Shown: positions 22,150 through 33,800 of the stretch, one piece after another
How positions within the stretch are numbered: the stretch's first letter is position 1
Layout: each line of letters starts with the position of its first letter
Source: Agrypnia vestita
Taxonomy: Eukaryota; Arthropoda; Insecta; Trichoptera; Phryganeidae
Direction of reading: 5' to 3'
DNA: 64,000 nucleotides
Assembly: GCA_016648135.1 (NCBI GenBank)
Contig: JADDOH010023125.1
Span: 124,001 to 188,000 of the forward strand
Notes under the pieces: generated by a model
What the model was told of the DNA's origin: nothing
Seen by the model: the letters and a program-made list of their open reading frames with translations, nothing else
The model's database searches: none
Program-made: the position numbers and the translations under genes

Positions 22150-23550
22150 AACTTCATGTCAATTCTTCATTTATTTCGCCAACCAATTTGTTCCACAGAT
22201 ATAGTCAAGTCGAGAAAAAAAAACGTGTATTTTTAATGCTGCGAGTTTTGTGTAGTAGCTTCCTTCTTCGAAAGGTCCTATGCCAGGCGCAAGTCATGCA
22301 GAAATGTTATTTTTTACAAATTCCACCCAAAACTTTCGGTGTAATTTTATGTCTTTTCTGTGGTAAATGTAAATACGAATACAACAAATATCATCTGTCA
22401 TCTGTCATATAATGATATCATAAAATGTTTGATTTATTTTTGTGAATATATATATCTGAAATTAGTATTGTTCCCGAATTTTTCGCCATATTAATTATAC
22501 CTATATAAAATATTTATTTATTTAGGAAATATTATTTACAATACTTCTTTTATAGTGCAGTTATTTTTGTGGATTGAAGCTACTCAAAATAGTTCATTAT
22601 ATATAGTTAAAAAAAATAATTAAATGTATATACCCTTATAGGTATATGCACTTATAATATAGGTATATAGTATATATATTTCTAATATAGGTACATAGTC
22701 GGTCACAGCATAAACCTAAGTTTATACCCACTGCACGCCACTGCACCTCATCCTTAGGTAAAGTGAATTAAATTTCAAAATTCGAAAAACTTCCTTTTCT
22801 TACAACCCGATCAATTCATTTTTTGAAATCAGGGCACTAAAATATACCGAGGATATTCGCCCTTGGAATCATCGGATTTGGTCCCCATATTCTTCAATTT
22901 AGAAAGGAAGAATAGTGTGATGTGTGGCAAGTGTGTAAGAGAAGTACAAGGTATTATAAAATTATACTCCTGGTCTGCTTACACTGAATTTATTTGTGGA
23001 TCAATTGAGGTTATAAAAGTCATTTAATTTATAAGATTAAATGCTTCTATTTGATTAAAGGCTAAAGTCGCGTAGCTGTGTCAAAGGTTCATGGCTGAAA
23101 TAGGGCTGATCTATACATTGGCCCATAATCACTATAAGTTTTAAAATAATCATTGAATGGCTCCTTGTGAATGATATCTATTACAGGGGGCCAAAAAAAA
23201 CTTAACAAGTTTAGTTGTGAAAAACTTACATGGTGACGCCTAGCGGCAAAACTAAAAACATTGGTCACCAATAGAATGGATTAAATATCCAAATTAAAAT
23301 AATCGATAAGTTATCGCATATTGGTAATTAAACAACAGAATTTCCAAGCGGTTTGATGTCGTCAATTGTAAAAATTGCTATTGGTTAGCTATCACTCGAA
23401 AAACTATCACTTGGTGAGTCGTGAATTCATGGTGTGAGAACATTCCGTTGCATGATGCGCGCGCATTTCGTTGCATCCTAAAAGTTTACTCTTATAGCTC
23501 GTAACGCACCTCTACCAATCTCGGTCTAGGTCCCTCCAACTAGATAATAA
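22150..23550. other. No gene supported
   Basis: AT-rich with a TATA-type microsatellite around 22625-22700. Less AT-rich at 23400-23540, where ATGCGCGCGCATTTCGTTGC occurs (23455-23474). That 20-mer is repeated exactly at 29637. Confidence 0.4.
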
Positions 23551-23551
23551 T

Positions 23552-23743
23552 GGTGATATAAGTCTTTCCATTTAAGAAAGACAATCGAATAAGTATGTGT
23601 AAGCCGTGCGTACGACGTACATTGTTTCGTTGTGTTGGTGTTTACGGATATAAACACCAACACAACGAAAGCGTGTGCCTCGTACGCACGGCCTACATAC
23701 ACTTATGCAATCGTCTTTCTTAAATGGAAAGATCTATACCACC
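23552..23743. mobile_element. Fold-back MITE, family M, copy 1
   Basis: Nearly the whole element is a palindrome. TCTTTCCATTTAAGAAAGAC and its inverse bound it, then GTACGCACGGC/GCCGTGCGTACG and TTTCGTTGTGTTGGTGTTTA with their inverses, around the small loop CGGATA. Related copies lie at 45288-45462 and 57536-57671, and a lone right end lies at 50042-50066. Transcripts would form a long hairpin. Non-coding. Confidence 0.85.
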
Positions 23744-23949
23744 CCTTGACGAAGAAAAGTTTTCACATTTTTCGCAATAGTTTTTTTTTGTAATTATTTT
23801 ACATATAAGTATAAATCGGGTACGCGAAGAAATTTGATTGAAAAACTATGGCGTGAATAAATTATGCAAAATGAAGTTTTAGTGAAAAATTATGGTCTAA
23901 ATAGATTAGGCAAATGAAATTTAACTGAAAAACATTGTAAATAAAATAC

Positions 23950-24015
23950 GCAAAGTGTTCGTCCAGGAGAGAAGAGTGTGGCATTCTGTCTTTCTGTCCT
24001 ATCTGCCTACGTTAT
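23950..24015 (+). mobile_element. Short LINE 3' fragment (TAAG/TTAG-tail family)
   Basis: TCCAGGAGAGAAGAGTGTGG and the following TCTGTCCTATCTGCCTACG match the very end of the LINE ORF (QDRRVWRS.LSAYP) seen at 11985 and 47366. Only the terminal piece is left. Confidence 0.55.
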
Positions 24016-24035
24016 GGGAGTGATTTACAGCTAAG

Positions 24036-24123
24036 ATGGTATATTTTAATTTTATTTTTATTTTTATTTTTATTTTCATATTATTATTTTATTTTTTTAT
24101 TATTTTTATTATTTTTTTTATTA

Positions 24124-24188
<65 letters not shown>

Positions 24189-24265
24189 TTAATATATTTT
24201 TTATTTATGTTTTTTTTTTTATTTAAATTTTTTTATTAAATTTTATTTTTATTTAATTTTTAAAC
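24036..24265. repeat. AT-only low-complexity block (TTA/TTTTTA repeats)
   Basis: About 230 bases almost entirely of A and T, in TTTTA, TTA and TTTA units. The open frame through it (poly Phe/Ile/Tyr) is a by-product and not a gene. Confidence 0.9.
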
Positions 24266-24269
24266 AGAC

Positions 24270-26180
24270 TCAACAGGTCGTTGTTAAACCTGATAGGTGG
24301 CCCTAGAGTGAGATTCGTGTACAAATATTAAATAAGTATTTTATAAACATTTAGAATGGTATGGATTGTTACAATTGTACTTTGTTTAACTGGCTCTACT
24401 AAGCAATGATGTGCTCATTTTCATTTTATATAGGTAATTAATTGGCTTTGTCTTCATCTCATTTTCTTATATTCATATTCAATAGTTAAGCTTGTATTTC
24501 TTCACATATGTATCATGTCAAATAATATTTCTTGTATTGTTTGCTTTTGTTGACTGTGAAGTTGTTTTGTGTGGATGCCTCCCCCTGCCGCTTGCACTCA
24601 TATGAGTTTAGGTGGCGTAGGGAGGATGACCACTTTAGCATAAAAATGCCGAATTCGGTGGTGAAAGTGTAAGAGGTCACTGCTGTGTTACGGCCCTGGA
24701 TGTGTTGTGGGTTCCTTTTCTCTGTTACAATAAATGTTCATTCGTTTCTATTTCGATAATAATTTTACTAGCCACGTATTCTAAAAATAATATTATGCAT
24801 TTTTTAATATTAAAAATAAACTGAATGCCATCATTCGTGAAATAACCCACTGTATTTTATTCAAATTTTATTAAATAAAACACGGGTGAAATCTCGATCA
24901 AGGATAGTATAAACTATACGAACATTGCATTCCTAACAATCACCTGATGAATAAATTTGAAGTGTTGCAGTGGCGGTGTTACTTCAACCAGAACACTGCA
25001 CGGTGGACGCGAATACAACAAACTTGCAATATAACTAAAATCGAAGAATATTAAAAAAATAAATTAATGAATTATCAATCAATTGACCCCATATACATAT
25101 GTCGTGCTAATTTTTTATATATGTATATAATATATATAATATATATAATATCTTAACAACATAATGACCAAATAAATGTTAACACTTCTATTAACTATTA
25201 TTTTTAAATTTCTGGTGAATCGAAATTTTTTTACAAAATACGACATGTCGTCTAGGCTGGAGTCGCCAGTTTTGAAACGAACAAATCACTCCTAGGCATG
25301 GCTTTTCGCTAATCGTTCCTCGGCGGAAAAAATCGTCGATATCGCAAAATATCAGGTTTTACAGTTTTCTAACCCTTCCCGAAGTGGTATAGCATAATGC
25401 GGTATATATTTGTATGCTTTTCGATGAACATTTTAATTTTCTAACCCCGATAAAATAAAAATGATGACAAATATCAATTAATCGTTAAATTTTAAAAAAA
25501 GTTGGATAATTGGACGTAGTTATGCAGAAAGCATCCGACCCACCAATTGCTAAAAATAAGTTATATACGGATTAGGATAGCTATATATCTTTATATTCCA
25601 AGCTATAAGTGCTATAGTTTTTTGTAAATTTAATATTTTCTAATAACTCACACCACGGCCATTACCGTCAAATTAACATAAAAAATCTCCATAATTTGTT
25701 TTATCAATCTTAAATATTAATTAAATAAGCACCCAAGATAATTTAATACTTTTTATGCAAGATAGAGAAGATTTTTTTATTCAAGATAAAAATATATAGA
25801 ATAAATCCAAGTCGCATAGCATAAAAATCTGGCATTTAATAATGTTACTCCTATTTGGTAGATTACCTACATCCAACTATAGATAAAAATAAGTAGGTAC
25901 TGTTTTTCGTACATCCTGTAGAAATAATCTAACGTTTAAAACGCGTCATATCTTCGTAAATAAAAACTTCTTTCTTATAATTAATTACATAATAAATCAT
26001 AAAAAATATCTCTAGAAGGAGCCCTATGCAAAAATTGCGATAATGAGTATTATCGGTGTATTAGGTTTTTGTAGTCACATTTTAAGAAGCCATTTTCTAA
26101 AATCCATGTTTTTTGTGTTGCACGCTTTCAGCATAACTATTTATCCAATTACGCATCAACTGAATACATTACGGTTTTTT
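24270..26180. other. No gene supported
   Basis: A GC-richer block at 24560-24720 ends in an AATAAA (24729-24734) and resembles a retroelement 3' untranslated end, but I cannot name the family. There is a TA microsatellite at about 25115-25152. The rest is AT-rich. Confidence 0.35.
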
Positions 26181-26182
26181 AT

Positions 26183-26335
26183 GTGTTAAATAAAACGCAT
26201 ATTTTATACGAACCGTATATTTCACTGAGAAGCAAATCTCGACGTTTCGCTGAGGTCTTATCCAGCGTCAACAGGAGAGCGTCCTATCACGACGGGGGTG
26301 GAGGCCTAATTGATTCTTTCTTCCGAGGTCGTAAA
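26183..26335 (-). mobile_element. Retroelement fragment with degenerate hammerhead-like motif (family E, copy 2)
   Basis: Minus strand: CTGTTGA (26268-26274, one change from CTGATGA), a CGCTGGAT-type hairpin, GAA, ACGT, C, GAGA. The TCTC preceding CTGTTGA pairs with that GAGA. Downstream it continues as TTTGCTTCTCAGTGAAATATA and TATAAAATATGCG, as in 27060-27215. The long open frame here (26183-26641) is a fusion of this relic with the adjacent SINE, not a gene. Confidence 0.6.
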
Positions 26336-26385
26336 TTATGTGCTCATTGCTGTGAAGTGTTCACTTCTTCTACGATAAAGGTGCG

Positions 26386-26585
26386 CAATATGTACTTTTT
26401 TTTTAATACAGATGTGAACACGGAATACGTGTCACATCAATATTCTTACTATTTTCAAACTAATCTAAGCGCTTGTGCTATGAAAATAGGACTCACTTGT
26501 TGGTCTGGAATGAGATTTGAACCCGCGACCTTTGGATCACAAGGCGAGAGTCCTAACCACAAGATCAACAAGCCACTCTTTTATT
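26386..26585 (-). mobile_element. tRNA-derived SINE, copy 2
   Basis: An inverted copy of the SINE at 6493. The plus-strand order is T run, ATGTGAACACGGAATACGTG, then TAGGACTCACTTG, then GGTCGCGGGTTCAAATC (B-box on the minus strand), then AGAGTGGCTTG at the head. The A tail is on the left. Confidence 0.85.
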
Positions 26586-26674
26586 ACATTTTACATCGGG
26601 CTTTTCTGCGACGTCTCTTAAAGGTGGAATCAAAGTCGTGAGAACGGGGCGCCAAATACTTAATATTAAAAATA

Positions 26675-26790
26675 TATATATATATATATATTATTTATTT
26701 TAATTTACTTATATATTTATTAATTACACCTACATGTTTCGGAAAAAGCTTTCCGCCGTCAGGGTGTTTTGTATACGTCAAATTATCGAA
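26675..26790 (-). mobile_element. TA microsatellite plus hammerhead-like retroelement fragment
   Basis: Minus strand: ACACC, CTGACGG (26756-26762), a CGGAAA-GCTT-TTTCCG hairpin, AA, palindromic ACATGT, A, then GGTGT, which pairs perfectly with the leading ACACC. AT-rich sequence and a TA run (26676-26692) follow. Another TA run lies at 26853-26878. No coding capacity. Confidence 0.5.
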
Positions 26791-26845
26791 ATAAATGATT
26801 TAATTATTTTTTTTAAATGTCTATCTACAAAGTTGCTCAACCAAA

Positions 26846-26886
<41 letters not shown>

Positions 26887-27059
26887 TGTAACTGTCATCT
26901 CTATTAGGGTGTTTGTACATTCAACGGACTCTCTCACTAATCAAGGCTCGGTTCTGTTGATAAGATTTTTGTCTTGTCAAATCTGATGAAATGGTTGAAA
27001 TTTTCTTTTGAATGCATGTTCGCAGATTGCCGATTTATTGTGGTTATGTAGAATACTGC

Positions 27060-27215
27060 ACAATCGCATGGACCTCTGTATACACCTGGATCCAGAGAAA
27101 GAAACGAAACGTCGAGATTTGCTTCTCAGTGAAATATACTGATCGTATAAAATATCAGTTTTGTTTAACATGTAAATATGTCCAACGACCGTAATAATAA
27201 CCTTAGCTCTTTAAC
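27060..27215 (+). mobile_element. Family E retroelement fragment, copy 3 (plus orientation)
   Basis: Contains ACGAAACGTCGAGATTTGCTTCTCAGTGAAATATA, as in 26183-26335 (inverted there), followed by CGTATAAAATATC and AACGACCGTAATAATAACC, as in 9918-10105. The upstream ribozyme core is lost: CTGGATCCAG remains but no CTGATGA. Confidence 0.6.
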
Positions 27216-27224
27216 ATTATAGTT

Positions 27225-27485
27225 TGTCGCCTCGGAAGGTGCTCGTATCCAGCGTGCGGCGCTCGTAGTCGACCGCGATGGTCATTACTTGCGTCGGCCA
27301 CAAAGCTGCCCGGAAATTCTGCTGCTAATTGTGATTCTTTTATTTCTTTTTGGCTGCTTCATAATTTGATCCTCGACCGCGCGCATTCCGGCGGGACGTC
27401 CCGGCTCCGTAAGGCGGCGCGCGCAATTATTGTTGTCACTAAAATTGCTCGCGATAATAATTATCGCGGGTGAGCATTCGGAATA
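27225..27485. promoter_or_regulatory. CpG-rich island with an imperfect palindrome
   Basis: Single-copy, CG-dense block (27235-27310 and 27370-27425), with CCGGCGGGACGTCCCGG near 27390. A near-palindrome, GCTCGCGATAATAATTATCG..., runs 27447-27475. Mixed TAATT and GATAA words suit a developmental enhancer, but this is only pattern reading. No open frame is convincing. Confidence 0.3.
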
Positions 27486-27591
27486 TATAGTAGCTTACTA
27501 GTTGCGCAAGTGCGCCATGTACGATTATCTATGTCTGCCATCATTAAAATGATAGACTTTTTAACCAAAATACAAGTAAATTAATATAAAA

Positions 27592-27870
27592 CCAACTATA
27601 ACCCGCCAAAAATGACCTTAATATGAACTATACCTTTAATACGTATATAATATTTCGGACGTCAGTTAAGACTGTGACAACAGCCCTATCTAGAATAACG
27701 TTAGTGATGGACATTATTAAATAAAGAATTATGCTTTTTCTGCTTCTTGTAGCTCATTCTTACATGTATTATATTTCATTATTAATCTGGTAGTATTAGT
27801 GACGGACAATGTTATATAGATTATTATGTATTTTGATTAACGATTAGTACCAATGACATATGCGATATAG
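27592..27870 (-). mobile_element. Helitron-like relic with internal repeats (copy 2 of the 38.7-kb type)
   Basis: The plus-strand left edge CCAACTATAACCCGCCAAAAATGACC is the inverse of a decayed Helitron 3' end (hairpin, GGGTTATAG, then TTGG instead of CTAG). Further in, CGGACGTCAGTTAAGACTGTG, AACGTTAGTGATGGAC and GTAGTATTAGTGACGGAC match, inverted, the repeated GTCCGTCACTAACGCTAC units at 38720-39028. Confidence 0.5.
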
Positions 27871-27999
27871 CAATGGGTGTACTAGTTAGATTTAATTTTC
27901 ATTAAATTGAAATATTTAAAAAAATATCTCAATTTAAAGACAATCTAATTCTTAGAGTAATTTATTAACAAAAAAAATCTGTGAATGTTTTCATTTCAT

Positions 28000-30280
28000 T
28001 TAATAAAAATTTTGAAATCATACAAATTTTGAAATCGGAATGCGATCAGCCATTGGATAATATGTTACGGAGAGACATTCCAAATTATTATTATTATTGG
28101 AGTTGGGGATACTTTGATTTTCCCGCACACTGAATATCGTTCCAGTATATTATTTATAGGCGACAAAGGAATGCTGAATGGAAACTACAAATAGTACAAA
28201 ACAAAGCAATTAGATTGAAATGCAACAGTATTAGATTAAAAATTAGAATCAGTTTTCGTACAAATATTTAAAATTATGCATGGACCCAAATACTTTAATA
28301 ACACAGTGAAACTAAATACATTTTCATTCTTACAATACAAATAAGTGGAGACTGTCTAAGAAAGACTATGGAAGGAAAAGAAAAATATTTCAATTGTTTT
28401 AAGGGTTACACCACCCGGGGAGCTTGAAATTTTGGTAAAAATTGCGTATTTTTTTCAATGAGGTCATTATTTTTATTTATTTATTTTATTGGCATTTACT
28501 AAGGTACATATTAAAGTATCATATTATTGGAAAAATTTTGAAAAAAAATTAATGCGTCATGATCATTCCAGCAGAGCTTCTCCGCCGTGACTGAGATGCA
28601 AGTTTGTCTGATATAGAAAAGACGGTCATGTACATATTTAGAAATGTAATATCTAAAATGTAGCATATCCATATCTTATGTCCGTAATTATTGACTTTTT
28701 TTTTATAAAATTATGTGAATATTTTAGTCCCTTGTGTGCATCAAGCTAATCGCTTAAACATTTTCAATGTGCCGGAGATTAAAGGAACTTACTTTGAATT
28801 TTTCCTACACTGCAATTACAAATTGAAATCTTGAAAATTCATATCATAATACATTGAAATAATTATTAAAAAAAATAGAAAATAATTTTTGGAATAAATC
28901 CCTGTGTCACGATCAGAGCCAGCCGGACGGAATTGAACGCCCCAGGCAACACCTGATATGTCACCCCCGCCTCCAATGCGGTGGATTAAATTATAGGTAG
29001 ATATGTCCTAGGAAGCGTGCAGCATTTCTAAAATAAGGTGTAAATTCTTCGAACAAAAACTAGCGATGATAAGCTAAATCTGTATTTAAAAAAAGATTGT
29101 GATAATTGATATTTACATATTGGTTAAAAATGTATATTAAAACATTAATACGATGTCTAAGGAGATGATAAATATAACTGATAACACTTTAACGTAGTTA
29201 GATTATTAATATTTGTTTTTGAAGTGGTACAAATGTAACTATTGGTTTGTAACAGCTAAAATAAGAGATAAATGTCGGCGATTCGAAGACATTTATCGCC
29301 GCTGCATAGCATATATATATATATATATGCATAATGAAAAGGTTATTTTTCGGGAACTTCGCGCGGATTAGTAAAATTTTTTTTTTTTTGTGCCATATTT
29401 CGGTTACACTGGGATAACCATTCTCAAGCTGGTCGCTCTGACAGTTTAGAGATAACTAACTATTCGCCTGTCTACTGATTTAGATAATATATCCCCAATT
29501 TTGTGGTCCGTTCCAAAGACTGTTCTAATATTTTTCTTTCTTAGTACCCGGCTCAACCTTTCGGTAACTCCTCATTACATTATTTATATTACTGAAGCAC
29601 TTATTTCAAGTGAATAATTTTTTGAAAATTTTATGTATGCGCGCGCATTTCGTTGCCTCGCAGTCCCGTTACATGCTGCTTTCCGCTACAATGCGTACGC
29701 CGCGTGTTTGCACACTCGGCGTGCGCATTGTGATTGTGATTGCAACTTCCATTTCAATAGCAATTTTACCCTAAATGCGCCAAAAGAAGACAACTTCAAA
29801 ATATGACTTACGTATAGGACCACTCATGTTTCCCAGAGACAGTTTTAACACAGTCGATGGTTAGATGAAATTACTGGCAACCCATTAACAACAAAAAATA
29901 AACAATGATAACCACAGACGGTGTTAGCAAAATCATACGCGGAACAAAGTATATAAAATAATATATCTATATATACAACTTTCAAAAATTTGATAGATGT
30001 AGTGGTCAATCATGGTTGGAATTGGTGAATGTTACATTGGATAAAGTGATCACTTATGCCAGTCATACGATAGTTCTTAACCCCTATAAACACCCAAAAG
30101 TCTTCTGTATATACTTTCCCCTATTAATAGTTACGTCTCTGTCAGACATCTATAATATATCTTGATAAACAATAATACTTATAATTAAAATATTGTTCAC
30201 GTCATCGATAGAATAACATTTTTAGTTACCTTTACACGCTAGCTTTTCGGTCCATACCTATGAACCTGCCGTTTTTTAAT
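28000..30280. other. No gene supported
   Basis: A short minus-free patch at 28140-28290 reads LQIVQNKAIRL in one frame, reminiscent of LINE reverse transcriptase C-termini, but too little is left to assign. There is a TA microsatellite at about 29304-29329 and a poly-T tract near 29379-29390. A CG-richer patch at 29637-29760 begins with the 20-mer also present at 23455. Confidence 0.35.
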
Positions 30281-30344
30281 AGTGGCTAGATTGAAGTTCG
30301 ATATCTTGCATTTGAGTGAGAATTCCAAATTAAAATAATGTTGT

Positions 30345-30890
30345 ATTAAAGCTATGAATACGAATACGAGTTCCGTTGTGGCACTAATTCTGCGCAGACA
30401 GCACGCAACATTAACAACATGTATGGAAAAGGTACCGCGAATGAACGGATGCACGGTGCGTTTTTGGTTAGATCGCTTCCGTTTTGCAAATTTTGACTTC
30501 AACAACGAGCCCCACGGACGACCGGAGACTACAGTCGATAATGACGAATTGAAAGCTATGGTGGAAGCGGATTCATCTCAAACCACGTCAGAATCAGCAA
30601 TAGCCTTCAACGTAAGTGACAAAACGATATTTATTTGCGTCATCATTTACGTCAAATCGGGAAAATACTCGTAAAGAAGCTCGCAATGTGGGTACCGTAC
30701 CGAACTTACTGAAGAACAATAGCAAACTCGCGTCGAGGCTTGCCTTCATTTGTTAAGTTGGGACAAAAATGAGGGAATTCCGAATCAGATTGTTACTTTT
30801 GATGAAAATGGATCCTGTATGATCACAGCGAATTGACACCAAGCAACCAAATATAAAAGAATCTCGTCAACCCTTTTAAGAAAGTCACAT
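30345..30890 (+). pseudogene. Mariner transposase relic
   Basis: Read across frameshifts, the plus strand gives AARNINNMYGKGTANER, RFWLDRFRFANFDF, GRPETTVDNDELKAMVEADS, SQTTSESA...NVSDKTI, then a WVPYR-like piece, then TFDEN and ILYDH. This is the order of the N-terminal helix-turn-helix region of mariner transposase, its WVPHEL-type linker, and the first catalytic Asp (TCDEKW-type, here TFDEN). The family protein is about 345 residues. Everything after the first catalytic Asp is unrecognisable by about 30890, and several stops and frameshifts intervene, so it is dead. The GRPET..DNEELKA and SQTT wording is closest to the mori/cecropia-type mariners of insects (from memory of the family). Confidence 0.85.
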
Positions 30891-30899
30891 CGTCATATC

Positions 30900-33800
30900 G
30901 CTCAGTTTTTATTTATTTATTAAGTACTTGTTTGTCCTCACGGTCAAGAGCCATTAGTGGCAGCTGTCGGCAGACATTCCACCGGGAGACGCCGTCCCAG
31001 GGCTGATGTCACTACCGGAGCTAATGCTATTCACGAGGCGAATAATTACTTTTTTCTAGTCCAACAAACTGTCCACTGCCCAGGTACATGGCCGCAGTAC
31101 TTGCCGCGGAATAATAGACAAATACTTCATTACGATACGCTTACTTTGTCTTTGAAATCATCTAAAACTAATCAAGTTCTTGTGTCTAAAAAATATAATG
31201 ATCTTATGACTAAATAATTAGCCGACAAAGCGAGCGAGGTATTTTGAACAAAATAAAAAATATTTATAATTCTGTCAAAAAACGAAATGCTCATGTTTTA
31301 CAATGTCAATGGTTTCTTAACATTTTACATATTTATTTTCTGAAAACATTTTTACTCACATATCCGTAATTACATTTGTCAATAGCTTGTATAATAGAAA
31401 TCAATCATATGTACTGACGTGCTACCGCTCTACAGATGATAAATCCTAGAGCGCTCGGAGAGGGAGACCGTTTACATTTTGAAACAGAAATAAGCGCTTA
31501 AATAAAGCGCAACATGTAAAGTCGAGTACACGTATAAGAAATATTGTATAATATTTGTTGAGTGAACATAAAATTTGACATAACACAAACCAGGCGGGCG
31601 CAGTTAGTACGATGAAGCGTGACTTTTACGCATTTTGGATAAAATGTCAAAATAAAATATTGATGTGACAGAATGTTGTCATATTGAAATCGGAATAATA
31701 TGATTATAATTGTAACGGGAATATTACGATATATTTATTGTTTTTTTTTTAATTTATGTATACGGGTATACCAGAGCCAGCAGAAACTTGGCATGTATAC
31801 ATAAATTTCATGCTTCTGTATTGTCATTGCTGGCCCCTGGTATACGCAACTAATAAGTATAGATACAAGGACCCCTTAAATACCCTTAAATTAGAAATAT
31901 TCCAAGCCTTGTATTCAAGATATATTTTGTGAGAAACAAAGAAATAGGTAAATCGTAAATGTATTGTCACGTGTCGTGGCTGCGGGAGGAATGGAAGAGA
32001 ACACTGGAAATTAATTAGCGATTTATTAATTCATTAACTATTAATTCAAAATTCATTAACTATTCAATATACAAATTCTCTTTAAATGAATAAAACTTAA
32101 AGCTATTCTTTAAATTAGACTAATTCGCAATATATCACTCGTAAATGAACACTTTATTATCGCTGGGTAAGACGTATTTATCATTCAATAGAACGTTCCA
32201 TCCAATTCTTGCACGTGTATTTATCGCATTTGTTTATTTCGCCAATTACGTACTTCACTCGATTATTCGCTTTATTTATCATCTCGAGGCTAGCGACCGA
32301 CTTTACACTGAACGAACTGTCAAACACGACAACTGAACTCCCGCCGCGGCATGGTTCCGTATTTATATTCAAATATTGGTATTTTCATACTTTCTAGATT
32401 ATTCTAGTGTTTGGGAGAAGGTCCTCGTCGCTTCTCAGTTGTTTCAGGCGATCCTGGTCGTTTGTAGACGTTGCCTGAAATTAGTAGATAGTTGTACACC
32501 GTTATAAATCCTACGGTAGTGTTGTTCTAAGTGACATATTGCCAGGGATTCGAAGTGCGTAAATTCTTTTTAGCATCTCGTTACGGTATTATTTTATTAT
32601 AGTACACAAAAGTGGTAGATGCGAAGGAGTGCTATTAATTTATAACATTTATGTGGAAAATATTTTTCAATTACAATAAATGTAAACAATTTATTTTTTA
32701 TATCGACTGCATCCCAAGGGTACCGCACTCACCCAATTGGAACAAAAAATGAAGATATGGTATAATTGCAGTCCCGGAAGTGTTTATTAACATTTCGTCA
32801 TTTAAACAGTTGAACAGTTGAAATCACATTATATTGGTTCTTACCAATGAAATAAAAGTGGATTTTATTATTCATTTAAAATTGTTTGATTACTTTTGCA
32901 TCGAAATTTTTGAAAAAATATGTACTTGTATAATTCACCACTCCGGCAGAAGATGCCAACCCAGACAGGGTCCGGCTTCATTTGTGACTTCGAAGTATAT
33001 TCGAAATTTTTCAAATAGTTATTTGAGCTCTCAACACCAAAAACACCCTTCTAACTTCTGACGGATGTGTCGCGCAGAGGGGGGAATAGTTCAATAAGAT
33101 CGAGACTGACTTAACATTTCTCCAACAATGTTCTCATGAAAGGGCTCGTTCACAGGGCCCAGAATGGGAATTTTATGACATTTTATAAATATATTTGTTA
33201 GAAAACGATTGATTAACATTATATTCTGTTTCGGTAGGTACCTACTAAGTAAGTGTCATATTTTAATAAAATTATTGAAATAGATTCTGAATTCAGATCC
33301 ATTCTTATTCCCACCTACCGAGATGTTAAAGAACAGAGTGCTTTAACTTTTCGAAAATGCTAATTTTCTTTAATTGTCGAAACGAAACGACGACGAAAAA
33401 TTGACGTTGTTTAAATAAGCAATAATGTTTATAGCGTCAAGTTTGTGGTAGAACATAATATTAATTTCAAAAATCTAACAAACTATGTAAAAACCAAATC
33501 AAATCTATACAAAAAAAAAGGTTTTTATTTATCATCACTTATCTATCTGTCAGGGACGTATGTCTGCCAGGGACAGGGACAAATCTTGTTATCAATATTT
33601 GACGCACTTCCTGACCAACAACCGCTCTGAAATGGCAGAGAGACAAATTAAGGTGACAATATTATAATCATTCATTAGTTTTACAAAATCAGATTAATTG
33701 TTCAAAAAAAAATTTGAATACTGAAGCGTTATTTTATCGGACATTTTAAGTGCCGGTGAGATCTGCTGGTTTGTACTATTTTGAAAGTGACGTTTGAGTT

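Noticed and set aside
24036..24239. Open frame of Phe/Ile/Tyr
   Set aside because: It is AT-only low-complexity sequence.
26183..26641. The longest open frame in the window (152 codons)
   Set aside because: It runs from a family-E retroelement relic straight into an inverted tRNA-derived SINE. Both parts recur elsewhere as non-coding repeats.
28140..28290. LINE relic
   Set aside because: Only LQIVQNKAIRL resembles a LINE C-terminus. Not enough to claim.
29385..29445. A sixth hammerhead-like motif
   Set aside because: The minus strand has a GGTTA/TAACC hairpin before GAA and ATAT, but the box reads CTTGAGA and the cleavage base would be G, so the core is not satisfied.
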